Source: Zhengitettix transpicula
Lineage: Eukaryota; Arthropoda; Insecta; Orthoptera; Tetrigidae
Reading direction: 5' to 3'
NCBI GenBank assembly: GCA_037074705.1
Contig: CM073590.1
Coordinates: 184,792,746-184,856,745, forward strand
DNA length: 64,000 nt
The number at the start of each line of letters is the position of its first letter. Position 1 is the stretch's first letter. The translations under genes were made by a program, and so were the position numbers. Of the stretch, positions 36,366-48,720 are shown piece by piece. The notes beneath the pieces are model-generated. The model did no database searches. It worked only from the letters and a program-made list of their open reading frames with translations, and had not been told where the DNA came from.

Positions 36366-37728
36366 TAATGATGAATCAAATAAATTATATTATTTAATTT
36401 AAAAACCGGAACACAAGATGTACTTCTATGCATCAACCTGTATCAAACTACAAACCTTTCTAAGGTAATTATTCCATACAGCCTTCAGTTGATAAGTTTA
36501 ACACAGACCTTTTTTTTATATAATAAAGAAAATTGTGCATCAGGGTAGGTAATTAGATGTCACTTTAAGCCGCTGTATTCATTTCTGCTCCTTAGCCTGG
36601 AGATAATAATACCTGTGCTTACTACGAATATTCTTCGTAGTTGGTGTAATATTGGTTGGAGAAACTACGCCAAGTGGTACCTTCCATTGATTTGAATAGA
36701 ACATGAATCGAGGTGCAATGCGATTGTTAATGTTGAATCTATGGACTATCTTGTTCCTCGAAAGTAAACAAACAAAGATACGCATGTGACGTTTTTAAAT
36801 AAATTTAGATGAATCACTTCCCTTAAGTAATAAAAAAAGATGAGTAATGGACCAAAATTATTGCAGTACTTCTTGTAAGCTAGTCGGGAACGTTTCTGAA
36901 GTGTAATGGTAATACTAATACGATTTATTGGGCATAATAAGTAATTATAGGATATTGTTTAGATTATGGAAAAATTTTAATTCAGCCCAAACATTGAAAC
37001 CGAGCACCTTTATAGGTTCTATGAAATGAAAGTAAACTAATATCCTAGTGTTCATGGCTCTGAAATTTTGACATTAACCGTAAAGCATGAGCTTAATTTG
37101 TTTTAAAGTCTATTAATGTGCATTTGTATTTATTCCATTCAATACTATGAACTTTTGTTTTTGAGTTTGAAAATGTTTATTATTTTTCGCCTTAATTTGG
37201 CTTCTTTTGTAAAGAATGGGACATACGAAATGTTAAGCAACACTGTGACCAGATTACTAACCTCTGTATTATGGTCATATTTAAAAGGTAGTGAATGTAA
37301 TCTTGGCTGATATACAACGCCTGACATTCACAGCAAACTTGAGCACTAATGAGCATTAAAATTTAAAAAGTTTGCAGAGTCTCCTTGACGTGGAAAATAT
37401 GCAATAGCAAACGCTTCGTTAGAATTACGTAGATGTATTTAATAGGAATCCTCATCAGTTCATCTTAAAAAATCTTTGCGAACGTAATTAAGTGACTTAA
37501 GGAGTGTCAATGAAAGTCTTTGATATTTGAATTAATACAAATTACTTTCAAGCAACATTACTCAGAATAGTGTCCACACAACTCAAAGAGAGTATTCTTA
37601 ACGTCTGAAATGAGATTTTATTCTCACTAAAGATTCACATATCCTTCCGACGCTAGATTTAACGATAAAAACCTTTCATGCAGATGAAAAAACTGAAACA
37701 GTTTTTATTAATATATCAAAACGGTAAA
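36366..37728. other. AT-rich stretch, no confirmed gene
   Basis: The 68-codon minus frame at 36579-36785 includes FYSNQWKVPLGVVSPTN and has a GTAAGC nearby at 36622. The acceptor side is poor, so it is not called as an exon. Confidence 0.3.
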
Positions 37729-37839
37729 CTCCCTTCCGCAGCCCCCACCTCATTTCAAATCCCTACCTGAGCTATTAAAGGGGAGTTGCCACCACGCGGA
37801 TTATCTTCTTCTGGCCTCTCACTCTCAGAAGAAAAAAAT
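37729..37839 (+). mobile_element. Family A SINE, 3' end only
   Basis: CTCCCTTCCGCAGCCCCCAC through AAGGGGAGTTGCCACCACG, ending in a short A-run. Confidence 0.8.
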
Positions 37840-38310
37840 TAACTTCGGCGAATCAAAATTCAATACATTTATCAGTATCAGTCGGATAACGAGAAAGAAT
37901 GCAAATATTTAGCGATTAGCGAATGACAAATATTTCAACTATACTCTAAATTTTCAAACTAAGTATTTTATTATGGTAATTATAGATGAAATATCATAAA
38001 ATTTGGGACAATCACGAAACGTGAAGAATTAATTACTTGAACTTTTAATAACATCAATAAAATTGAATAAATTATATACACTTTGTTTGTATTACCAGAC
38101 TCTAAAAGTTCACGATAATAGATAAACTTCAGTGTTTTAATTTCTGGAAAAATAAGTTCTGGTACGTAAAGAAATTAGAAACTGCCACTTGGCTGTCTTA
38201 TTTTTGTTTGAGTGGTGTTCTTCGTTATTTTTCGTTGATCAACAGCATTGAGAGACATAAATACTTTATTAATATGGTCTTTAACAACTCATGAAATTTG
38301 AAAATAGGAA

Positions 38311-38500
38311 GCAGGTTTTGCTATGGTTTTCCCTGCATCACTTTTAGACTAATTGCCGGGTAGGATTCTTAAACTAGAGCCCGGGGGTCCTAGTTAACCT
38401 TTGGCTACCTTGCTCTACCTTTCCGTATCTCCCCTTTCAGTCCCTTTTCTATGCTATAAGAGGAGAGTGGCCACTATGTGTATTTTCCCATATAGAGCCT
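38311..38500 (+). mobile_element. Family A SINE, 3' half
   Basis: From GAAGCAGGTTTTGCTATGG through CTATGCTATAAGAGGAG to a diverged tail. The poly(A) is lost. Confidence 0.8.
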
Positions 38501-38539
38501 TCTTCTTCTTTATTTTTCTAGAAATTCGTCGCACTAATT

Positions 38540-38680
38540 ACCTCCTACCATGGTATCAACTACTTCAATAACATTTTGTCAACACATGACGACCACATTA
38601 CCCGTCTGTCTAAACTTCAATAACATGAGAACACCATATCAAAGGCTGATAAACTTCAGTTTCAATAACATCATGTGAAC
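38540..38680 (+). repeat. Three spaced copies of a CTTCAATAACAT-type word
   Basis: CTTCAATAACAT at about 38563 and 38614, and TTTCAATAACAT at about 38661, spaced about 50 bp, in otherwise loosely similar surroundings. Confidence 0.5.
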
Positions 38681-38894
38681 AGTTTCTTTCCGCTCTCAAA
38701 CTATTCTTCTTTCAACAAGAACCAGTTCAAGCTTACAATTCTGCCTTAAACGTTTTGTTACCGACTGCAGTATTCCGCCCTGAGCGCCTATGGGCAATAA
38801 TCATAAATCAGAGTTGATAATAGTTCCAACGTCATAATATTCAAACAAACTACGGTCAACGGAACGTACGCTGACGGCCTAGTTTAGCGTCTTT

Positions 38895-39075
38895 CTTCGA
38901 AACTGCTAGCCCTTCCCCGTGTGTAGCCAATTAAGTTTAATAAGCTCTTAGAGCTTGACCTCATTAGATCATTGACGTATGTATGTTTCTTCCGCATCGT
39001 GGCAACGTCAGACTTTCCTCCCCATCATCAATCTGCACCTCCTGCCTTCCTTCCTGACTTGTGCTATAGGCTTCA
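38895..39075 (-). repeat. Dispersed repeat C, minus copy
   Basis: On the minus strand it reads GCCTATAGCACAAGTC, GACGTTGCCACGATG, GATCTAATGAGGTCAAGC, GGCTACACACGGGG, in the same order as 34403-34530. The element type is not known to me. Confidence 0.5.
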
Positions 39076-39241
39076 AAAAATTTGTGTCATTACATATACG
39101 TCTATATTATAAGAGCCAAAATTAGGCAGATGTATGTACGTAATAATTTAATTTTAAAATAAATTACTTAATTAGTTATAAATTGAATAAAGTAGAAAAA
39201 TAATTATAACGAAACATAATTATAGGAAAAAGATAACTTAC

Positions 39242-39290
39242 TTCCAGAGAGACTGCCATGTTGGTTGCTTGAGTCGACCACAGAATTTAC
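39242..39290 (-). CDS. Candidate short internal exon (exon C)
   Basis: A 49-bp exon on the minus strand with a good acceptor (AGTCAATTATTTCAG) and a near-consensus donor (GGAA then GTAAGTTATC). Read in phase 0 it gives 16 codons, VNSVVDSSNQHGSLSG, plus one base. It therefore ends in phase 1 and fits the start phase of the exon candidate at 14984-15088. Phase 1 is also open. An ATG in a strong insect context (CAACCAACATGGC) lies in the third reading, so this could instead be a first coding exon starting MAVSLE and ending in phase 0. Splice-site quality is the main evidence; the coding assignment is weaker. Confidence 0.45.
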
Positions 39291-39299
39291 CTGAAATAA

Positions 39300-40136
39300 T
39301 TGACTGTATCATTATGTATATACATACAGATTACAATAATTTATACAAGGATACGAAACAAATGCTAGTCTGATAACTTCCTCAATATTTTGTGGAAACT
39401 GAAACCACATGATCAGAGCAAATAATTACATCGATACAAATCATCGAATTTTTTTTAACAACCACAAAATTAATTTCAGTAAGTTTTATGATGTTCTCAA
39501 AGGATTTTCCAAGAACATTAAATCTCATTTCACTAATTAATACTGAACTGAAAATATGTTCAATATCTCTATGAATTTATATATATATATATTATTTTTA
39601 TTGCTTTGTTTTACTTTAAATCTTCTAGATTTACGCTTTTATTATACTAATGTGGCGCAGAATCAAATAAAGAATGAAATTTGGTCCATGGTCTATACTC
39701 ACAAAAAATTATAGTTTTGTTTCGACATTCTAAGAATATATTAATTACTTGAAATTGTTCTTTAACATGTTGAATACTTAATTGTTGTACAATAAGTATT
39801 ATCTTCTGTATTTTTAGGTTAATATTTTTTAAATAAAACTATTCCTTGGATTCACCCCATTCACAGGAAATTAATTATGTACTCGAACATAAAAAATAGG
39901 CAGATATCAAGAAGGATTCATACTTAGGAATATATATAAAACACTCTCGGGTTTCCAACCGGGTTAGTACTGCATATTACACATCGTTTCCATGAAATTA
40001 ATTGATTAATTAAAATCTTCAACCTCAAATAGTTGTAACTTGAACACTATTAACCTGACAACGATAGCAGAGAAGTTGGAAACCCCAGAATGTTTTACTC
40101 AAAGTTTACGCCCATGAAATCCTCGTTCTCATACAA

Positions 40137-40140
<4 letters not shown>
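39300..40140. other. AT-rich stretch, no gene seen
   Basis: Includes a short (TA)n near 39575-39590. No other structure was found. Confidence 0.4.

Positions 40141-40166
<26 letters not shown>
40141..40166. repeat. (AT)n microsatellite, insertion flank
   Basis: Thirteen AT dinucleotides directly abut the TGTAATG end of the element at 40167-41143. Its other end also abuts (AT)n at 41144-41160. Confidence 0.9.
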
Positions 40167-40169
<3 letters not shown>

Positions 40170-41143
40170 AATGATTGAAAGGAGATTAATTAAACAAATG
40201 AATTTCACAAAATTATTTCCATGAATTTAACTCAATAGTTCGTTTATGAAACCAGTTATTAATTTTTTTTATTTAAAGTGAAGGATTGCAAAATGATAAC
40301 GACATTCTTTAAACTTTACAATACAATTTACTTTTATTCAATAGAAATTTACATTTTTTATTAGATTAATTATATTTAAAGACTTTCAATGTTAATAGAT
40401 TTTTTTACAACTCTTTTCTCAGGGTCATTTATCTTGGCCTAAAAAGTAAAGAAACAGCCTTTATATTTACGTTAAAAATCAAATTTCTTTACACACTAAG
40501 AAGTTAAACAATCAAACAAGAACGAGAAAGCGAAATCTGACGACTTTACCTTTAATTATCGTTTACAAAACTTGATTAAATTTGTTTGTACTTACAAAAC
40601 ATTTGCTGGTACCAGACTTAACTCTCATGAGGCTAGGGCCCATCTCACACTTCTCACTAAAAGGCCACGAATCACTGAATTTACACTTGATTAAACAAAA
40701 ACACGGTCGTAACTTTCGAGTCTATCCTCTAGGAACTGGAAACCGCTGCTCCCTCCGGATTATTAGTTGAGCAGATTGTTACAAAATTGTCTCTATGTAG
40801 TATTGATAACAGTCTCGGTACTCGTAGAAATTTTATGGTGACGCTATTTATTAGGTTACTCCTTGCAGTTTTACTATGGATTTCCTGTCCAAAACTTTAT
40901 ACTCAAATTCTAAAACCTGTAACATTTTCGGCTATATCTATATGACTGCCACGCTGTTCGTTGTACGCCTCTCGATTTCTGATTTCCACGCCCGACTTCA
41001 ACACCAGACAAACTGTTTCCAGAAAGCGCTTGCGGCTCAAAGCAAAGATCGTCTATACATTGTTGCCTTTGAATATTGGTACCGCTAACAATCCACCATA
41101 ACTATACAATTATTAAAATCATTAATGGCCTCTAATTAGTATT
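40167..41143 (-). mobile_element. Solo LTR-like element, L family copy 6
   Basis: The most complete copy, about 977 bp on the minus strand. It starts beside (AT)n with AGAGGCCATTAATG and GTTAGCGGTACCAATATTC. It then carries CTGGTACCAGCAAATG and a donor-like GTAAGTACAAAC near 40590, GTCAGATTTCG near 40535, and GACCCTGAGAAAAGAG near 40420, and ends CATTACA next to (AT)n. TG...CA ends in a TATA target are typical of LTR retrotransposons; with no internal region on either side, a solo LTR is the simplest reading. Small frames inside it are not genes. Confidence 0.65.
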
Positions 41144-41160
41144 AATATATATATATATAT

Positions 41161-41964
41161 AAAAGAGAGAGAGAAGAATATTCTTGTTATGAGTATTTTT
41201 ATGGTATTATTACATTGTCAGAGTGAAAAAATAACATTCAGAGCTAGAGTTTCTTTTCCGTCTGAAACTTTCAAATAATCTCTACTTAAACTATATATAT
41301 TTTATTTGTATCCACTTCTTCTAGACGATTTATTATTATCCGTCACTTAGTAAACTTAAACTATCTTATTTATCTGTCTTGCGTCTTGATTCTCCATTTT
41401 CTGCTGATGTCCTCTATATTTCGTATCTATTGTTTCTTACATTTATTTACTACGTCGTCATTTATTAGATTAAATATAATAGTAAGAAAAGTACTTATAA
41501 TCATAAATCGACACCAGTGTCTAAATATTTCAAAACTCAAAGAGCAGGCTTGATCAACAATACCACCATTCATCCTAAATTTATTTCAATGACTCTTACT
41601 TTTAGTACTGATAACCAAATTGTAAAAGCACAATAATTTATATCAAGCGGTTTTATATATTTTATAAAATACATGAATGTATTGAATAATTTTTCCATTT
41701 TTTCGATTAATATTATGCGACACGTGGACCCATATAAACGTTTGACAAAAAAAAAGGATACAGAGAAGTGAAATTAATACTTTGAACTCATGACAGCAAC
41801 AATCTGGCAGTGACATATTTCTGTTAAAATTGATCTCACCCACACATTACCGAATAATTTTAAATTCCAGATTTATCTCTGTGTCTCAGAACCAATAAAT
41901 TAAATGTCAACGCACATTTCACATTTTATTACCAACAAAATGCATTAATTGTAAAATCTCGTGA
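41161..41964. other. AT-rich stretch, no gene seen
   Basis: Begins with a short (GA)n. Otherwise featureless. Confidence 0.4.
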
Positions 41965-42265
41965 AATATGGTGTTAATTGTGGACGGGGCTTCGACTGCC
42001 CATTCGTAGCGGATTAACTCGTCCTTGGTGAGAAATTAATTTTAACTCTCGAGTTGGTCTCTGTTCAGATTTTGAGATAGCGGGTACGAATTCCAGTGAA
42101 ACAAAACCTCCAGAGAAGTTTTTGAGGTTGTCTTGTGCGCTACGTCACCTCAACGGACGTATGGAATATTTCATTAGCAGGATTGTCGGACGAGGGAAAT
42201 ATCCGCGGATACGTTCCCTTTCATCTAAATTTCCATCAACAAGCCCAGCCGTTTCTATGAAGCTA
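41965..42265 (+). mobile_element. tRNA-derived SINE
   Basis: GTAGCGGATTAACTCGTCC and GCGGGTACGAATTCCAGTG (B-box-like, 42082-42094) form a tRNA-like head. A body with CAAAACCTCCAGAGAAG and GCGCTACGTCACCTCAACGG follows. It is richer in GC than its flanks. Confidence 0.5.
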
Positions 42266-42690
42266 ATTGAACAGCTTTGACATTAAAAAAAACCATATCT
42301 GTAGATCATACGGAATATTAGAACTGTATTTTTGGAAAAATTTTCATTTAGAATGTTAGGCTCGTCGTAGATAGAAATACTTGGAAAGAGACGTTGTTCT
42401 GACAAATAAATAATTTTTCGAACTTCATCAGCGTATAATTAAATCAATAAATATAAATTACGTTTGTTTAAGTGTGATCATTCAATTCTGGAATAATACA
42501 AATACAAGAAAAACAACGATGTGGTGGTCACATAGACGAATAGCAGATATATATATATAATTTTTTTAATTTACAAGTTATAGTCGCATTAACCTGTTGG
42601 TCATTAACCACTTACATCTGTCATGTTTTATATTTGCGTAACATTTAAATTACTTCATATAATTCAGTTTTCATAGTAAATTCTATAAGG
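42266..42690. other. AT-rich stretch, no gene seen
   Basis: Includes a (TA)n at about 42547-42558. No other structure was found. Confidence 0.4.
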
Positions 42691-43005
42691 TTGTTTATGG
42701 CTGTTGGTGAGTTGCAGATCTCCATCATTGAATAGGCGGCAATAGTTGAAATTCTTATGTCGCTATATTTGGGGAAGTCAAAGAGGACATGAGGAATTGT
42801 TGTGGCCTCCTTGCATTAGCTGCAGAGAAAAATGAGTGTGTGAAACTGGAGTGCAATGTTTCGATTCTGGCCAGAAAAACCTGTTGCCTTCGAGATAATT
42901 CTTTGATGCTGCTGACATTTCTTAGGATGACTCCACATTCTTATGGTTTTACTGGTCTATTCCACTTTTCCTCCAGTTCCTTGTAAAGCCCTACTAGAGA
43001 CATTT
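42691..43005 (-). pseudogene. LINE ORF2 C-terminal remnant
   Basis: On the minus strand, broken frames read ELEEKWNRPVKP, then ILRNVSS, and finally FPKYSDIRISTIAAYSMM. The order resembles the Cys-rich C-terminus of insect non-LTR retrotransposon ORF2 proteins (a zinc-knuckle-like region followed by CPKYSxxR). The knuckle itself is decayed, and stops and frame changes are present. The 65-codon plus frame here is a shadow. Confidence 0.45.
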
Positions 43006-43471
43006 GTTAACCCTTAAATCTGCCTCTGCCAATCTCAAGGATTCCTTAGATCAAATTTTAACTCATCGGAAAATAGAGATACAATACAATGTTGATAACA
43101 AATAAGCGTGCATTGTAATTTACTTCTTGTCCAGGTTTAATAACAACGAAGTGTTTAATGCTGAGATTAATCCTAATAAGAGGAATTGTTGGAATCAGGC
43201 AAACATTCCAAATTGAGTGCCTTTGAAGTTGATATTAATATTCCACGGCTTGATCAATCTGTGGCGTAAACTAATAATTTATTTATTTAATATAATTAGA
43301 CAATTACAAATTATTAGATAATTGTCATAAAAATGTGTATTAATCAACCAAAACAAAAAATCATTGAAATACGGCGTTTCCTCCACAATGTTGGGTCTTC
43401 ATTAATAATAAACAGCTTTTAATTTGAATGTATGCATATATGTTATCATTTATTATCATTTATCATTGAGA

Positions 43472-43740
43472 TCAGAACTCGCATGACTCGTTGTAGGAAA
43501 ACGCTTCACGAATGTTTTCAATACCTTCGAATTCGGCTGCTGTTCGTCCTGGGCTGGTTTTCTTGCACAAGCAGCCGGTGTCCTGAAACTGCTTCATGCA
43601 CAGTTCGATGTTGTGACGATATGGTGGTTCTTTACCAAATTTCGTGAGAAAATGTCTTTGAAGGACGATAAACGATGATGTTTCGGCGTATTCCAAAACA
43701 CAATAGGTTTTTCCCTTGTATGGATGGCGCCATTTTGATT
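43472..43740 (-). pseudogene. DUF4817-type transposon N-terminal domain remnant
   Basis: The minus frame carries LEYAETSSFIVLQRHFLTKF, GKEPPYR, then DTGCLCKKTSPGR and IENIREAF. This is the helix-turn-helix N-terminal domain (K-F-G-x-x-P-P ... T-G-C-L-C-K ... S-P-G-R) common in insect transposon-derived proteins with a mariner-type architecture. A start MAPSIQGKN lies just upstream in a different frame, so a one-base-type frameshift separates the start from the domain. The catalytic DDE part is absent below 43470. Confidence 0.7.
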
Positions 43741-46700
43741 AACATTGCCTCTAGTGGCGATTCCGTAACTGGACGAAGATTTTCGCTGTTGTCAGATAAA
43801 CTTGTATAATAGTACTGTCAGAATTAATTTGTTACAAATCGATTACAGAATATGTTATTCCTTTTGTCCATTCAATATGAAACACTGGATAATGTTTGTA
43901 TCCAGCACTTGGTAGTGCGTTGAATTTCTTCTGAAATAGATTACATATATGGTGTTGAGTAAATTATTCATTTTAACGACAAAACATTTGGGTAATCGGA
44001 GAAAGGAAATAGCGAGAACGAGAATCAAGAGAAAATGGTTACAGAATCTTCTATCAAAAACTGTTGTATTCAAAGGAGAAACTAATTTTAAATTCATATT
44101 ATATAACTTATTGTAAATAGTTAAAACACCATACAGTATGCAATTGGTCTGTATAGTATCGTCTGGAATAAATATATATACAAAGTTAGACACGATAAAT
44201 ATACACATGCTTCGAACATCTATTTTTCTTATTCTCCGTCAGGAACGTTTTGCTAACATTTTCTCAAGAACCACATTTCAATTTAGACAATACAAAATTT
44301 ATAAATTTATACCACGAATAATATTCTGAAAAAAATAAGTTTACGTGCACCAAATTCCACTCGGTTACCAAATTTGGATGTGTTAGTTGAATACTTTTGA
44401 TCAAATTAAGAAATAATTTTGCCACTGTCTTTGGATTTCAAAACTTGGCCTATTACTTTTACAAGAAGCGAGGTATCAATTTATGCAGGTGTTTAAGTCA
44501 TGAAACGCTATTTTTTTTACATTTCCCACTTCAGGCTACAAAGTAACTAGACATAAATTCGAAATGTATGCAGTTTTATTAACTCGAAAGTAACGACAGG
44601 AATTTCTTTGAATTTTAGTAGCATGCATTAGTATAAAGATCGTTACTGAAGTTTAGAATGAAAAAATTGTATTGATACATAAATGACATGATAAATAAAA
44701 TGTAAATTTTAATTGTGATGTTGTCAATTCTTACGGTTTGAAACATATGAACGTATTCTGGGAAACAATTCATATTTCCTTTGAATGCTTACATTACGAA
44801 AATGATCGTTTCGTTGGTAGACACGTGCAATATTTCCCATTCGATGTGCCTGAAATCCTTGTCCTCAAAGGTGAGACATGTTTCGTGTTAACACAAAGCG
44901 TACGAAATCAAAGAACTGTTGAGTATATTCTGAATAAACAAGAGGATTCATTTACAAAGCTCTCCGTGTCTTACAAAGTTAAAATATCATTACTTTGGTA
45001 GCATTCACCTTTTATTGTATAAAATTTGACAATTAACGCTGTTTCATCTTTTTATTTACCACAGTATAACTTTTTTAGTGATCATTAGATTATAAAATTA
45101 CTTATTTTTAGCAGAAACAACCAGATCCTTTATTCAAAATATTCGTCTCATGTTACGGAACGTCTCATTACGGCAGAGCATATTCATGTAGCAACGAATT
45201 ATTACTTAAAATATTTACACTATTGTTGGAATACGAATTTTAGCTTTGCGTAATTAAATTATCCCGACATAGTATCATGTTTCCAAATAAAATATAATCA
45301 TGTAAATTAAGGAAATTAATGAATTGATTAAACATAATCCTCTGTCTTTAAAGACGTTTTATGTCTAGATCGAGAAACATTATATTTGGAAGTATTGTTT
45401 AACACTGATAATTTGTTACATACTCCATACATTTATTTCGTGAAATGCTTTGATTAAGTTAAAATTATTTCTGCCTCAATCCAAAGTAAGCCATTTTTAT
45501 AGTTATTTTGGTGAGATTAGATTTTTCAAATTCTGCAATTGAATGTCAGGTGTGAAGCGCTCACATTTCAGGGCTCAACGATTTTTTTGAGTTGAAACGT
45601 AATTTAATCAGGAATTGAACACGAAAAGAGACAGTAATCGGATGGGTAAGGATGAAAACATGTACATGAACGAGAATGTAGCGACAGACGTGTTAAATTT
45701 TCACAAAAACGTTCATGTTTAAAGCAAAAGTTAATTTGTCTACATAATTTCTGTTTAGGTGTCTCCTGTAATAAGCACAAGTGATGTGATGATGTCGGAC
45801 ATTCTCTGTGCTTATAGAAGAATTCTATTTTTTAACACGATTAAGAACATATTTTAATTTTAATATTTACCTAGATACTTGTTTTTTACGGCCTAAGCTT
45901 GCGTTTGAATCAGTCTCGGATGCTTAAATATTACAAAGGGATTAACTGATTCTTAATATGTTATATAAACGTTTAACAACGAAATACGCCCAATTTCAAA
46001 ACAAGAGTACAGTGTATTAATGTTTTTAATTATCTTAATTATTTTTGTACAAAGTGAACATTGGTGTACTTTATTACAAAGATGAAGTCACATTTCTAAA
46101 CTTAAAATGGTGGAACAAATGCAGTATAATATTTTAATTATTTATTTTAAAAGAAAATATTGGTCCAAATGGAACATATTAAAAATTCTAATCGTCAGAG
46201 TCAGGAAGAAGTTAATTTGAATTTCCAAAATTTAGTATTTGTAATTTACTGTTCAAATATGAAAAGAATAATATTTCAAATAGTTCAATCAACCGTTACA
46301 TGATATTTGGCACACAGTGTAGCTTACAAATGATCTGTAAATAAGATAAAGAATAAATGTACACATTTCCTTCATAATGGATGTATTTATAGACGACAGT
46401 TGTTATAGCGTATCAATATTTCAGTAACATGCATTTACTTTCAGATGCAAGTTAGGTAAAAAAATACGACTATTCACGTCAGATGACTTAAATATAAATT
46501 ATCGCAGCATGGAAGCTCTAACGCGTTGTGAGCTTTGAGCGTGTTTTACGTTCAGTGTGTGTGTTTATACAGCGAAAGGGAATTTCAATTATAATTCTTT
46601 TTGCTGTTCACCTCCACCAGAGGGGGGGGGGGGGTGTTACAGTTTTGATTATGACTGAAAGTTACAAAATAGGGCAACTCTGTTTATGTTAGTCACTTGG

Positions 46701-48720
46701 TTCTGACAACTAAATTGCTTTCTTATTGTTACAGGAATGAAAACGTTTGTGTTTTGTTAAAAAGGAGCCATAAACTGTAACTCTCATTGAAGTTATGATT
46801 ATAACTTGAACTTTGAATTACAGAATACAAAATAATTACGAAAAATTTTTATTCGATTTTAACATCCCCCCTACCACCTTAACCCCACAGTGTTTTTCCC
46901 AGTTTGTAAGTAATACATGATCCTCGTTTCGTTGAAATTACTCAATGAAGTGAGTGAATGGAACAAACACGTAAATTACTATTAATTTCCTGATTCTCAG
47001 GTTTCCAAGCGGGCAATGTATATTAGACTCAAATTTTTCTCTAAATTCTCTTTCCTCATAAGACGATTTCGCAATGCACATTGATGTAACATCGAGTTTT
47101 AATATACTCCCAATGATTAGAAACCAAATAATTACTCCTGAATTACTATTATCAAAAATGACCGAATTAAAATGGATAAATTTGTAACCGCAGAGAAAAT
47201 TTGTAAGACAAACTTCAATTAGCTTGTTCAGAAAATTTTACTCAAAAATTGTTCAACAACTGTCGCCTCTTAAAGTTGATAAGATACCAGCAGTGACGGC
47301 TGCTGCATATGTTCTCATGTGCTACAACACATAAATTAATTTAGGAAGAAGCTTTTCTTACTTTTTAGATTGTGTTTTAACAGTGTAAATTTCTGCAACG
47401 ATCTCGAAGACTTTAAACTGCCTGTCTTTCGCGCACTCGCTCCTGTTAATGCAGCCAGCTGGCTCTGTCTGTGCTCAGCCTTTCTGAGACGAGAATATCT
47501 GGAAGGAATGAGAAATGTCCCTGCGCAGTATTCCGTTTCACCCCTTGCACAATCTGTAAGCTATGCAAACTGCTTCCTCGCCTGACTCACTACAGATTAG
47601 CACAAACAATAAGGTCCGTGCCGTGCTATAATATAGAGAGGCGGCTCGGGAATGCGGTGGCGTAAGAAGAGAAATCAAATGAAATTCGGATCGGTAATTA
47701 ATATTCTTAATTTAAAGTAGTTTATATTTTCAAAACAAAAATAGTATTCTTACATTTTGCGTAGGAATTTTAAAACAAATAAAAGTCCAAGATTATTTTA
47801 AATAAAATACATTTAAGGGAAGGTATTTCGAATACTTGCAAAAATATAGCACACGACCCTGCATACAATACTGCTTGTTCCAAACTTAACTTTCTTGAAA
47901 TATGTTAGAAATGAGTGTCAAATGTTTCCGTTTTTGAAAATTAGACACTATTAGAAACTATGGAGTCAGGATTTTTATATTATATTACGGTTCAGGTTAT
48001 TTACCGCTGCGTATAGGTAACTCTACCGGATATTCAGTATTAATATTTTACATAGTTTTCATAGAAAACTAGCTTGGAATGATGTAGCACTCAACTTAAA
48101 AAACTCTGGATACCAGTATGTGACACAATACTCTCAAAGCTCAGAAAGCTAGTAATTGGTTAATATCTACAAAAATGTAGCTCTTACAACATCTATGAAT
48201 GAAAATTACGCGAAAAAGTAAGTTGTTTTAAGTCTCATTACGATGTAGTATTAAACTAAGGCGCAGTTCTTGGACCGATGTGCAATAATAAAACCTTGCC
48301 GTTGGACAATCAACGACTATTTTCCTCGCTGGATATTTAGTTCAATTACTTTAAAAGATTAGATAGATTGGATAGAATGGACTGTACAACGATTCAATAA
48401 AATCCTGAGAATGGGTCTTCAGTGCCAATGAAAGAAGATCCTACGCCTCACTGCTGAACACAGACAATACGTCTAGAATAAATCACGACGTATTCATGAT
48501 TTCTCTTCGGTTTCAAGTATAAAAAAGCATAAAAATTGCATTGCTAATAGCTTTATGGTCAATGGCGTTATTACCAAACATCGAGTTCTGCGGGGATTAA
48601 AAACGGGGACATATGAACGAAATTTCTATTTCATCAAAGCTGTAATACATTAGGAATCTTTTTAAAATGATTGTTATTTTGTAACCACGATTATTAACAG
48701 TTCCACATGATTATACTTAC
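43741..48720. other. Long AT-rich stretch, mostly featureless
   Basis: About 5 kb. Frames at 43855-44208 (-) and 44738-45001 (+) have no recognisable domain or splice context. A run of 13 G (46622-46634) and a LINE-3'-end-like C-rich tract (about 46860-46970, with TCGTTTCGTTGAAATTACTC) are present. A GC-richer patch at 47390-47680 is described as a separate finding. Confidence 0.35.

Noticed and set aside
44738..45001. 87-codon plus frame
   Set aside because: Composition is plausible for a protein but there is no domain, no splice context and no GC rise.
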